Origin: CAVVIO01 sp963748095
GTDB lineage: Bacteria; Bacteroidota; Bacteroidia; Bacteroidales; UBA10428
Length of the DNA stretch: 64,000 nt
NCBI GenBank assembly: GCA_963748095.1
Contig: CAVVIO010000057.1
Location: 22,210-86,209, forward strand
Direction of reading: 5' to 3'
This document shows positions 42,919 to 51,930 of the stretch, one piece after another. Both the position numbers and the translations under genes were made by a program. The notes beneath the pieces are model-generated. The model ran no database searches, was not told the DNA's origin, and worked only from the letters and a program-made list of their open reading frames with translations. The number at the start of each line of letters is the position of its first letter. Position 1 is the first letter of the stretch.

Positions 42919-43186
42919 AAAATTGACCATCCTGTTCTATGTTGTGAAGGGTGAAATTGTAGTAAACGGCAGCAAAGCATCCATGCATCATCTCATCGAA
43001 TTTGATGACAATGCGGAAGAAATAGTGATAAAAGCATTCGAAGATTCAACGCTGATCTTTGGCTATGGAGAGCCTTTTAATGAACCAATAGTTGCCCAGG
43101 GACCTTTTGTTATGAATTATCCTGCTGAGATCAAACAAGCTTATATCGACTTTCAGACCGGAAAAATGGGAACATGGGAAGAATGA
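42821..43186 (+). CDS. Pirin family protein, C-terminal part (frameshifted)
   Basis: C-terminal cupin domain of the same pirin, in the +1 frame relative to 42331-42918 and overlapping it by 98 bases. Family features are VVKGEIVVNG and the ending EPIVAQGPFVMNYPAEIKQA plus IDFQTGKMG. The apparent TTG start at 42821 is just where the frame opens; there is no reason to think it is used. The two parts join without loss when a single base is removed. Confidence 0.8.
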   Translation: MKISSGPVKSLTEISVSWIEMKKDGTYRISVDKKLTILFYVVKGEIVVNGSKASMHHLIEFDDNAEEIVIKAFEDSTLIFGYGEPFNEPIVAQGPFVMNYPAEIKQAYIDFQTGKMGTWEE

Positions 43187-43685
43187 TCTTTTTCTTCCTG
43201 AAAAAAATTAATTCATAAAGCATTCTACAGATATTCAGCAGACAAACAGCTTTCACAGCAACAAGCAATTGCATACAATATCGAATTATTGAATTTCCCG
43301 ATTGAATCTTATTAGAATTTCAGGTAAATTTATGTGCCTGTTATTTTGAATAACTTTATAATTAGAATGCAAACCAACTTAAACAATCCGATATTAATAT
43401 TACGCGTTTCATCTGTATCGTCTTACTCTATTATCAGTTCAATATATTCTGCAGGACTTTTTTCCCACTTCCCTATATCAGCAACCAGAATGAAATTTAC
43501 TAATTTGGTCGGTTTACATGAATTGAATTAATTTCACAAATGATAAAATAGGTAACCTTAAACAAATATTATATACAATGAAAAGTTTTATCAAATCTGA
43601 AAAGCTCGTCGTTTTCAAAAATGAAACAGTGACGGTGAATGCTTTTTTTGCTCATGGTGTGTTGTCGCTTAAAAATACAAAACAC
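43187..43685. other. Intergenic spacer before the GH115 gene (499 bp)
   Basis: AT-rich, with no strong hairpin or convincing ORF. The region 43578-43685 is open in frame with the downstream gene but looks like leader sequence, because it would bury the signal peptide. Confidence 0.45.
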
Positions 43686-46577
43686 ATGCCCGTGCGAAGT
43701 ATTTTCCGACAAAAATTTATTATCTGTCTACTGTTCATCCTTTCAATCGCGGGTATGCAAAAAGTATCAGCAATTGACAAAACATCATATGTATCTGAAA
43801 AAAAAGGAAACGGATACTTTGCACTTGCTGAATCCGGGAATCCTGCCCCTTTATTTATCAGTAATGATGATTACCCGGGAGTTATTAGGGCCTTGAAAGA
43901 TCTGCAGGCTGATATTAAAAGGGTTACAGATAAAGAACCCGGACTATCAATTGATAAGTTGCCTGCCTCAAAAAATATTGTTCTTGTAGGTACACTCGGG
44001 AAAAGTCCGATAATCGACAAACTGGTAAAAGAAAAAAAACTGGATATTTCCGATATCGCAGGTAAGTGGGAAACATTTTTGCTTCAGGTTGTTGATAACC
44101 CGTTGCCAGGAGTCGACCATGCTCTGGTAATTACCGGGAGCGATAAACGGGGTACTATTTACGGCATTTACGACCTTTCCTCACAAATAGGAGTTTCGCC
44201 CTGGTACTGGTGGGCTGATGTACCGGTTGTACACAAATCCGATCTTTATGTAATGCCCGGTCATCATACTCAGGGTGAACCGGCAGTAAAATACAGGGGC
44301 ATCTTTATCAACGATGAGGCTCCTGCATTGTCAGGTTGGGTACATGAGAAATTCGGTAATTTTAACCACCAGTTTTATGAAAAAGTTTTTGAACTTATCC
44401 TGCGCCTGAAGGGTAACTACCTGTGGCCTGCCATGTGGGGAAATGCCTTTAATGATGACGATACACTAAACCCGGTACTTGCCAATGAATATGGCATAGT
44501 AATGGGTACCTCCCATCACGAACCTATGATGAGATCCCAGCAGGAATGGAAAAGGTATGGCAACGGCCCCTGGAACTATCAGACAAACAGTGATACACTG
44601 AATAAATTCTGGAAACAGGGAATTATTAACATGGATTCGCACGAAAGTATCGTGACAATCGGGATGCGTGGCGACGGAGACATGCCTATGAGCGACACCA
44701 GCAACATTGCTTTACTGGAGAAGATCGTGGCAGATCAGCGGAAGATAATCGAGGAAGTTACAGGGAAACCGGCTTCGGAAACACCGCAGGACTGGGCATT
44801 GTATAAAGAAGTTCAGGATTACTACGATAAGGGAATGCGTGTTCCCGATGATGTTACTTTACTATTCAGCGATGATAATTGGGGAAATATCAGAAGACTT
44901 CCCGATTTGAATGCAAAACCACGCAAGGGGGGGTATGGTATTTACTATCATTTTGATTATGTAGGAGGACCACGGAATTACAAATGGCTGAACACCAACC
45001 AGATTGAAAGAGTGTGGGAGCAGATGCACCTGGCGTATAAATACAATGCAAAACGGATCTGGATCGTCAATGTAGGGGATATCAAACCCATGGAATTTCC
45101 GATCTCCTTCTTCCTGGATTATGCCTGGAATCCTGATAAATGGACAGCCGATGAATTACCTGACTATTACAAACGTTGGACGGAACAACAATTCGGAAAC
45201 CATTACACCGGAGAAATTGCTGAAATTCTGGCTAAATACACCAAATATAATTCCAGGCGCAAACCTGAACTGCTTTCACCACAGACCTACAGCCTGACAA
45301 ATTACCGGGAAGCAGAAACTGTTGTGAAAGATTACTATAACCTCACCAGTAAGTCGGAAAAAATATACGAGGCATTGCCTTCCGAATACAAAAGTGCTTT
45401 TTATCAACTGGTGCTGTATCCCGTTGAAGCTTGTGCCAATCTGAATGATCTGTATGTTACAGCCGGTAAAAATCATTTGTATGCCAAAGAAGGGCGTGCA
45501 ATTACAAATGATCTGGATGATAGTGTGAAAGTTTTATTTGACCGGGATGCCGAATATTCACACTATTACAACAAGATAAACGCCAATGGCAAATGGGACC
45601 ATTTTATGGATCAGACACATATCGGTTATACATACTGGCAGCAACCCCTGCAAAACAATATGCCCAAAGTGGAAAAAATAAACCTCCCGGATGCAGCAGA
45701 TATGGGTGTAGCCATTCAGTGTTCCGGCGACTGGTGGCCCATGGATCCGGAGAAGGCGGTACTACCTGTTTTCGATCCATTCAATAAACAGGCGTATTAT
45801 ATCGATGTATTTAATCGTGGAAAAGAACCGTTTGAATATACGGTAAAAGCAGAAAAACCTTGGATAATCTTTACGCCACAGCAGGGAAAGGTGGAAAAAC
45901 AACAGCGGTTATGGGTGAAAATTGACTGGCAAAAAGCGCCGGTTGGTAAACATCAGGTGCCCATCACAATATCCGGGCCCGACAGTAAAAATGTTGTTAT
46001 AGAAGTGGTTATTGATAATCCTGCAATGTCCGTGCAAAAAGAGATGAAAGGTTTTATTGAAAGTAACGGATACGTTTCCATGGAAGCTGCACATTATACC
46101 CGGGCAGTGGATAAAGCTCCTTTCAAATGGCAGGTAATTCCCAACCTTGGCCGGACCCTTTCAGCCGTAGAAGCTTTACCGGTAGCTATAGAGAGTCAAA
46201 CACCAGGAGGTACCAGCCCACACCTCGAATTCCAGGTTTACCTTTCCGACACAGGTAACGTACAGGTGCGGGCTTATTTATCTCCGACTCTAAACTTTCA
46301 TAATACAAAAGGGGGACTGAGATACGGTATTTCGTTTGACAATAATCCACCGCAAATCATTCATATTCATGAAGACGAATCAGGCAGGGCCTGGGAAAAA
46401 ATGGTAAGTGATAACATCAACATTAAAATCTCGGGTCATCATATTGATAAACCGGGAGAACATGTACTGAAATTCTGGCTGGTAGATCCCGGGATAGTAT
46501 TACAAAAGCTGGTAATTGATACCGGTCATCTTAAACCCAGTTACCTGGGGCCACCGGAAAGTTTTATTGCTGAATAA
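43686..46577 (+). CDS. GH115 family xylan alpha-1,2-glucuronidase, exported
   Basis: Glycoside hydrolase of family GH115, enzymes that remove (4-O-methyl-)glucuronic acid side chains from xylan. I start it at ATG 43686 (MPVRSIFRQKFI), since a signal peptide follows directly (core IICLLFILSIAG, cleavage near VSA). The frame is open 36 codons upstream. Family blocks include SPWYWWADVP (about 160), EPAVKYRGIFINDEAPAL, LRLKGNYLWPAMWGNAF and LFSDDNWGNIRRLP. The C-terminal region has the long beta-sandwich/helical module expected of GH115. Length (963) is typical. It lies opposite the convergent GH31 gene. Confidence 0.93.
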   Translation: MPVRSIFRQKFIICLLFILSIAGMQKVSAIDKTSYVSEKKGNGYFALAESGNPAPLFISNDDYPGVIRALKDLQADIKRVTDKEPGLSIDKLPASKNIVLVGTLGKSPIIDKLVKEKKLDISDIAGKWETFLLQVVDNPLPGVDHALVITGSDKRGTIYGIYDLSSQIGVSPWYWWADVPVVHKSDLYVMPGHHTQGEPAVKYRGIFINDEAPALSGWVHEKFGNFNHQFYEKVFELILRLKGNYLWPAMWGNAFNDDDTLNPVLANEYGIVMGTSHHEPMMRSQQEWKRYGNGPWNYQTNSDTLNKFWKQGIINMDSHESIVTIGMRGDGDMPMSDTSNIALLEKIVADQRKIIEEVTGKPASETPQDWALYKEVQDYYDKGMRVPDDVTLLFSDDNWGNIRRLPDLNAKPRKGGYGIYYHFDYVGGPRNYKWLNTNQIERVWEQMHLAYKYNAKRIWIVNVGDIKPMEFPISFFLDYAWNPDKWTADELPDYYKRWTEQQFGNHYTGEIAEILAKYTKYNSRRKPELLSPQTYSLTNYREAETVVKDYYNLTSKSEKIYEALPSEYKSAFYQLVLYPVEACANLNDLYVTAGKNHLYAKEGRAITNDLDDSVKVLFDRDAEYSHYYNKINANGKWDHFMDQTHIGYTYWQQPLQNNMPKVEKINLPDAADMGVAIQCSGDWWPMDPEKAVLPVFDPFNKQAYYIDVFNRGKEPFEYTVKAEKPWIIFTPQQGKVEKQQRLWVKIDWQKAPVGKHQVPITISGPDSKNVVIEVVIDNPAMSVQKEMKGFIESNGYVSMEAAHYTRAVDKAPFKWQVIPNLGRTLSAVEALPVAIESQTPGGTSPHLEFQVYLSDTGNVQVRAYLSPTLNFHNTKGGLRYGISFDNNPPQIIHIHEDESGRAWEKMVSDNINIKISGHHIDKPGEHVLKFWLVDPGIVLQKLVIDTGHLKPSYLGPPESFIAE

Positions 46578-46585
46578 AAATTAAA

Positions 46586-46616
46586 AACCTCAAGGTTTCA
46601 GAAACCTTGAAGGTTT
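46586..46616. terminator. Bidirectional hairpin between GH115 and GH31 genes
   Basis: CAAGGTTTC and GAAACCTTG form a 9-bp perfect stem with a one-base spacer, extended by AACCT/AGGTT. T-rich runs flank it, best on the minus-strand side. It lies between two convergent genes. Sequences of the AAGGTTT...AAACCTT type are also common as dispersed palindromes. Confidence 0.6.
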
Positions 46617-46699
46617 AATCGATTAAATTATTAATTAATTATAAAACTTGTTCCTTTAAATCAGGTGTTCCGGCATTTGCTTTACAAGTCAATTCAGGA

Positions 46700-49513
46700 T
46701 CAAAACTGCACCTTCACCTGGTGACCATTATAACTGACGATCCTGTCGGGATTGTGTGTAGGGCCTACTCCTACACCATGCTTTTCTGTTACCAGCACCA
46801 CATCAAATACACGTTCTTTTAACATACCCGGAAATTTACCATTACAATCGCCGATGGTCAGTTCTTTTTTAGCATTATCCCATTGAAATGTAATAGTAGC
46901 ATATATGCCTTTTTCGTAATCATAATTATCATTTTCATCTTCATACAAAGTAAAGCTTCCGTCTTCGCCCGGATAAATGCGCAATTCCATGGGATTGGCC
47001 GGCTTCTCTGTGGAATATTGAATATCGGGTCCCATAGGTATAATAGATCCTGCTTTTACAAATAAAGGCATGATCTCTATAGGTGCTACCGTGGTAATTT
47101 TCTGATCACCGGCAGATACCTGGCCTGTCCAGAAATCGATCCAGGAATGACCGGCAGGAAGGTACACTTCACGTATCTTATCTTTTTTTACTGCTTCTTT
47201 TTCACTGGCCAGAATAGCCGGGGTTTTCCAGAAAAGCTTCATCCGGGCTGCCCCTGTCGAATTATTTTCCGTTTCTACAACAATTTTATATTCCTTTCCT
47301 GCTACTAAGTTAACCGTATCGGTATATTGTTCGGTGCTAGAATAGATGATCGGCAATTGTTTTCCATCCAGGAAGATGCGTTTATTATCGAAAGATTTGA
47401 TTTGGAACTGGTACTTTCCTGTCTGATCAGGGATTAATTTTCCTTCCCAACGGATTGCATACATGGAATCAGTCACATAATCAGGACGTCCGGTATACCA
47501 TAAAATATCAATATTGGAATCGACCTGTTCCTTCGACAGATTTTTATAATCCGGGTCTTTGTAATATTTGGCATCCAGTCCCTGTTTTCCATCATTGGTC
47601 CTGAAATATTTCGATGCAATCAGTATGCTTGCTTTAGGGGGAGTATAGTACATATAATCGGTAACCGGACACGCCATTAACGCCGGACCAAACATAAACT
47701 GGTCATTGATATCATAGGTGTTTTTATCATTTGAAAAATCCATGGGAAGTCCGCGCATAATAGTATATCCTTCGTTGGTAACTTTCCATGCCAGTGAATA
47801 AATATAGGGTAAAAGACGGTAGCGAAGGTCATCAAATCTTTTCAGGGTACCTGTAAATTCTCCCATTTCCCAGATTTCACGAGGCGTTTCCGAGCCATGC
47901 GAACGAAAGATTGGTGAAAAAGTCCCCAACTGGAACATTCGGGTATATAATTCCTGGTAAGCCGGATCTTTACCTCCTCTCGAAAATACACCTTCGTAAG
48001 AACCCAGAACATACGCACCGATATCGAACGTCCAGTAAGGAATACCCGACATGCAAAAGTTTACACCAGCAGCAATTTGTTTTTTATAAATACTCCAGCT
48101 GGCACCTATATCTCCCGACCAGGTAGTAACTGCATTTCGCTGCTGACCGGCATATGCCGAACGTGTAAGTATGTATACCCTCTTTTTATTGCTTTCATTT
48201 CTCAAATCTTTATAGAGCGCATCTGTCATTGATAGCGAATAGGCGTTCAGGTACCGGGCCCATGAACCGAGGTAATTCCTGCCGACTTTTTTCATTTCAT
48301 ATTCGTCCGCTTCTTTGGTAAGGGCATTCACCACATCGGGTTCTGTCGAATCGATCCACCAGGCGTCGATCCCGAATATGTAAAGGCCACTTTTCAGATA
48401 TTGCCAATATAGCTTATTTGCTGCCGGATTAAATGCATCATAATACTTAAAACCGGCCCATCCTACCGGGGCATACAGATAGCCTTTTTGCTGCATGTCT
48501 TTGTATATGGCGGTATTTGGTCCCAGTGCCGGCCAGATTGATATCATCATATGGTAATTCATTTTATGCAAACGGTCCACCATTTCCTGTGGCCGGGGAT
48601 AAATTGATTTATCAAAAAACATCCCGCTCCAGTTCTGATTACCATTCCAGTAGTCCCAGTCCTGAACGATATTATCAATGGGAATTTTAAGTTTCCGGTA
48701 CTTTACCGCCACATCCATCAGTTCCTTTTGTGTACCGTAATGTTCTTTACTTTGCCAGTAACCATAAGCCCATTTTCCATACATGGGCGCCTGTCCGGTA
48801 AGTTTACGGTAACCTGCGATTGCCCCATCCATATTTTTTCCATAAATAAAATAGTAATCGATATTATTACCGATATCCGACCACATGGAAGCATAAGCCG
48901 AAGTATCGGCAAATATGGTTTTAGAGTAATTATCCCAGAGTATGCCATAATTTTTTGTAGAAACCAAAAAGGGATTAACTGCATTGGTATTCGATTGTAC
49001 CAGTTTAACAGTTTTTCCCCGGTAATTCATATATCCATACTGATGCTGGCCGAGTCCGTATATTCCTTCATCAGGACTTAGAACAAAATTCTGCTGTATG
49101 GTATAACCCGAATCACCGGCATAAACTACCGGCGTCAGCATTGCTTTTCCTTCTTCCAGTATATTCTGATTATCTGAATTTAAATAACGAATGTTCCCGC
49201 TGATTTTGTTTAATTCAATCCGAATCTTTCCTGACTGAAGAAAAACAAAATTCAATGAATCTCTAACATTAATTTTCAATGCAGGAATACTGTCGGTAAT
49301 AACCGATAAACTTAACTTATCGGAAGTTCCCCCGGGCAGCCATTTAACAATTCGCACAATGTTATTGGCATAATACTGAACTTTAACATTCAAAGAAGGA
49401 GTTTTTAAAATCACCCCGTTTTTTATGTCTTGTAACTCTGTTTTTTTTGTGGTGCATTGAAAGCCCAAAAGGGCGAAGAATAAAATAAAACCTATGGATA
49501 ATGCTTTTTTCAT
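46700..49513 (-). CDS. GH31 family glycosidase with inserted PA14 domain (probable alpha-xylosidase)
   Basis: Lipoprotein (lipobox GFQC, Cys20) of 937 residues. It has an N-terminal beta-sandwich, then the GH31 barrel with nucleophile Asp388 in WWIDSTEPD and acid/base Asp468 in WSGDIGASW. A PA14-like domain is inserted at about 640-765 (IRWEGKLIPDQTGKYQFQ). That insert and the overall plan match xyloglucan alpha-xylosidases such as BoGH31A of Bacteroides ovatus, so an alpha-xylosidase role is the best inference; alpha-glucosidase is possible. It faces outward or into the periplasm. It is convergent with GH115. Confidence 0.93.
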   Translation of the reverse strand: MKKALSIGFILFFALLGFQCTTKKTELQDIKNGVILKTPSLNVKVQYYANNIVRIVKWLPGGTSDKLSLSVITDSIPALKINVRDSLNFVFLQSGKIRIELNKISGNIRYLNSDNQNILEEGKAMLTPVVYAGDSGYTIQQNFVLSPDEGIYGLGQHQYGYMNYRGKTVKLVQSNTNAVNPFLVSTKNYGILWDNYSKTIFADTSAYASMWSDIGNNIDYYFIYGKNMDGAIAGYRKLTGQAPMYGKWAYGYWQSKEHYGTQKELMDVAVKYRKLKIPIDNIVQDWDYWNGNQNWSGMFFDKSIYPRPQEMVDRLHKMNYHMMISIWPALGPNTAIYKDMQQKGYLYAPVGWAGFKYYDAFNPAANKLYWQYLKSGLYIFGIDAWWIDSTEPDVVNALTKEADEYEMKKVGRNYLGSWARYLNAYSLSMTDALYKDLRNESNKKRVYILTRSAYAGQQRNAVTTWSGDIGASWSIYKKQIAAGVNFCMSGIPYWTFDIGAYVLGSYEGVFSRGGKDPAYQELYTRMFQLGTFSPIFRSHGSETPREIWEMGEFTGTLKRFDDLRYRLLPYIYSLAWKVTNEGYTIMRGLPMDFSNDKNTYDINDQFMFGPALMACPVTDYMYYTPPKASILIASKYFRTNDGKQGLDAKYYKDPDYKNLSKEQVDSNIDILWYTGRPDYVTDSMYAIRWEGKLIPDQTGKYQFQIKSFDNKRIFLDGKQLPIIYSSTEQYTDTVNLVAGKEYKIVVETENNSTGAARMKLFWKTPAILASEKEAVKKDKIREVYLPAGHSWIDFWTGQVSAGDQKITTVAPIEIMPLFVKAGSIIPMGPDIQYSTEKPANPMELRIYPGEDGSFTLYEDENDNYDYEKGIYATITFQWDNAKKELTIGDCNGKFPGMLKERVFDVVLVTEKHGVGVGPTHNPDRIVSYNGHQVKVQF

Positions 49514-49719
49514 GATTGTTAGAATAAGAATATCATTATTGATTTATATAAAATAATATCTTTATGTTGAGTATTTCACAGTAAAAAAAATCATTTTAAC
49601 TTTCATTTCAAAATAAGGTGCAAAAAGAAAAGAAGAAATTACCGAAAAAAACAATATATAAAGCAACTTTTTTTATGGATTTTTCATCTTATAAGAACTT
49701 AAATCCAAACAACCGAATT

Positions 49720-50478
49720 ATGTATAGATTTTTAGTCCTCATCAGTCTTATCCTTATAGTTGATTCCTGTTCCAAGGACAAGGATAATTGCCAGTGCGAT
49801 CCTCTGCAAACAAATAAAAAACTAAGTAAAATCGTGCATAATGATAATGCATATGTTGATTTTTTTTATGACAGTCTGAAAAGAGTGTCCGAAGTGAAAA
49901 TACATTATGCAGATACTTTCAGTCTGGAAGAATATTATTACAATAATCAAAACCAGATAATACGAAGAGAATATGGAGATTATAAAGATGTATTCACATA
50001 TGAAGACGGTTTACTGAAATCGAGTGAAAGTATTTATAAAAATAATGATGAATGGCACCCGAAAAATATTTTCAAGTATAATGAAAAGAACCAGATTGAA
50101 AAAGCAGATGTTTATTTCAATAATATTCAAACCGGATATATCGAATATCAATATGATTACAATGGAAATACCACCGAAAGAAAGGAATACTTTACAGAAG
50201 CTGACGGCAACCCGGATTTCCTCGTTTCACATTTTAAATTCACCTACGATAATAAAAAGAATCCTGTATTCCTGTTGAATTTTTTTCCCGTGGACCTGGT
50301 ACAAAAAAATAATCCGGTAAATACGTTTTATTACCTGGCAATAATGTCTTCTCTTCCACCTGAATACGAGTCGGTATTTACTTACAACGAATACGGATTA
50401 CCTACAGAAGAACTCAGATATTACAATAATCGGTCCCCTGAAACCCAACCGGAAAAATACACTTTTATTTATGAATAG
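49720..50478 (+). CDS. Lipoprotein with RHS/YD-like tyrosine-rich repeats
   Basis: Lipoprotein of about 252 residues. I start at ATG 49720, giving a signal with lipobox VDSC; the frame is open 34 codons further but the extra part is Lys-rich and lacks signal character. The mature protein is built of short repeats of the type FxYDxxxR...YYYNNQNQI and FKYNEKNQI, YQYDYNGNT, FTYNEYGLP. These resemble the YD/RHS-style strands of beta-rich surface proteins. No substrate or partner is evident. It is divergent from the GH31 gene. Confidence 0.7.
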   Translation: MYRFLVLISLILIVDSCSKDKDNCQCDPLQTNKKLSKIVHNDNAYVDFFYDSLKRVSEVKIHYADTFSLEEYYYNNQNQIIRREYGDYKDVFTYEDGLLKSSESIYKNNDEWHPKNIFKYNEKNQIEKADVYFNNIQTGYIEYQYDYNGNTTERKEYFTEADGNPDFLVSHFKFTYDNKKNPVFLLNFFPVDLVQKNNPVNTFYYLAIMSSLPPEYESVFTYNEYGLPTEELRYYNNRSPETQPEKYTFIYE

Positions 50479-50749
50479 GATTTAATAATACAAATTAACT
50501 TTTTAATTCTAACCTGAAAAATGAAAATCTGTAACCAGTCAGATAAACGTTAAGAACATCATTATTTTCTTTATCAAATTAAGTATAAATAAAAAGTACC
50601 GCCATTTAATGTTTATTTCATTAAAAATCAATGCGTTAATTATTGTGAAAAAGAATCGTAAACATTGAGATATTAAAATATCTATATATTTTCTATTGAT
50701 AATCTGAAAAAAAATTTCTTATTTCACATCTGATTATTTTCACAGAGGT

Positions 50750-51571
50750 ATGTATTTTCAGGTTTTTGAACCACCGGAACTATTGAGACATCTGGTACAT
50801 TCCATACAGGTGATGGAATTTGACAAAGATGATGAAATAAACATATTGGAAAAACAAAAAATAGTTCCCTATGGTTTCTGCGGATTATTTTTCCATTATA
50901 AGAATACATGCTATCAAACCGATAATATTGCCGGCAAAAGGTTATTACCTTATTCATTTTTTGCTGGCCTTACAAATCAACCGATTGAGATCAATTTTAT
51001 TGGTGATACCGGTACAATAGCGGTAAATTTTTATCCTACAGGTCTGTATCATTTTCTGAAATCACCGATTGATGAATTAACCAACGCTACAGTTGATAGT
51101 ACTGATATTCTGGGTCATGAAATAAAGTACATTCAGGAATCACTTTATGAAGCAAAGGATGCTGCACAACGGGTATCAATAGTTAATAATTATCTTCTAC
51201 ACAGATTTCAACTGCTGACCCCCAAAATAAACGGCGCTGACCACGCCCAGCAATTATTGCTCCAAACGTTTGGACAGCAAAATATTCATGAGCTTGTGAA
51301 TAATCTGGGGGTAAGCATGTCTACACTTGAAAGAAATTTCAAAAAACAGATAGGTTTATCACCAAAGCATTATGCCAGAATCATCCGGTTTAACAGAATT
51401 TTTAGAATAATCCGTCAAAAGGGATTTAGTGACTGGCACGACATTATATATGAATGCGGTTATTTCGACCAGGCACATTTTATTAAAGATTTTACCCGAT
51501 TTACAGGAGAAACGCCTCGTTCCTATTTTTCCCGCCAGAAACGGTTGGACAATTTTTATTCCGGTAAATGA
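50750..51571 (+). CDS. AraC family transcriptional regulator
   Basis: Regulator of 273 residues with an N-terminal sensing region (about 1-140) and a C-terminal AraC/XylS double helix-turn-helix (about 172-265): LVNNLGVSMSTLERNFKKQI, then YECGYFDQAHFIKDFTRFTG with TPRSYF. The N-terminal start FEPPELLRHLVHSI resembles the DUF6597-type domain of Bacteroidota AraC proteins. It lies between the GH31/lipoprotein pair and the GH30 gene, so it may control nearby glycoside hydrolase genes. The ligand is unknown. Confidence 0.9.
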   Translation: MYFQVFEPPELLRHLVHSIQVMEFDKDDEINILEKQKIVPYGFCGLFFHYKNTCYQTDNIAGKRLLPYSFFAGLTNQPIEINFIGDTGTIAVNFYPTGLYHFLKSPIDELTNATVDSTDILGHEIKYIQESLYEAKDAAQRVSIVNNYLLHRFQLLTPKINGADHAQQLLLQTFGQQNIHELVNNLGVSMSTLERNFKKQIGLSPKHYARIIRFNRIFRIIRQKGFSDWHDIIYECGYFDQAHFIKDFTRFTGETPRSYFSRQKRLDNFYSGK

Positions 51572-51727
51572 TATTTTTGTATCCTGAATTTCATCCTGCC
51601 GATTTTTTACAATGGTTATTCATTTCAAGAAATTACCTTTATCAATATTAAAACAGATTCTTGTAAATCAAGGGTTAATAATAGTGTGATGGTTTAATAC
51701 ATTTCAAGTTATTGTTATCAGTACAGA

Positions 51728-51783
51728 GGTTGTTTCATAATAAAAATAGTCCCTTTGCAATTAATTATGAAACAACCTTTTTT
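51728..51783 (+). terminator. Strong hairpin with T tract (terminator-like)
   Basis: GGTTGTTTCATAAT (51728-51741) and ATTATGAAACAACC (51764-51777) are a 14-bp perfect inverted repeat with a 22-base loop, followed by six T. It would end transcripts from the AraC gene, although it lies about 155 bases beyond the stop. The rest of the 359-base spacer (51572-51930) is AT-rich with nothing else seen. Confidence 0.7.
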
Positions 51784-51930
51784 ATCAATTAATCAATCAA
51801 TCTGCATCATTTATACTTCAAAATACCGGTTTTTGAAATCTGCTTTCTTTTTAATACTTTTAGTTTCTCAAAATAAAAATCCGAAACATACCTTTCAGGT
51901 AATAACTAAAAAATAAAATTAAAACCATTA

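Noticed and set aside
43578..43685. GH115 start at 43578
   Set aside because: It would place the signal peptide at residues 37-65. ATG 43686 puts it at the N-terminus.
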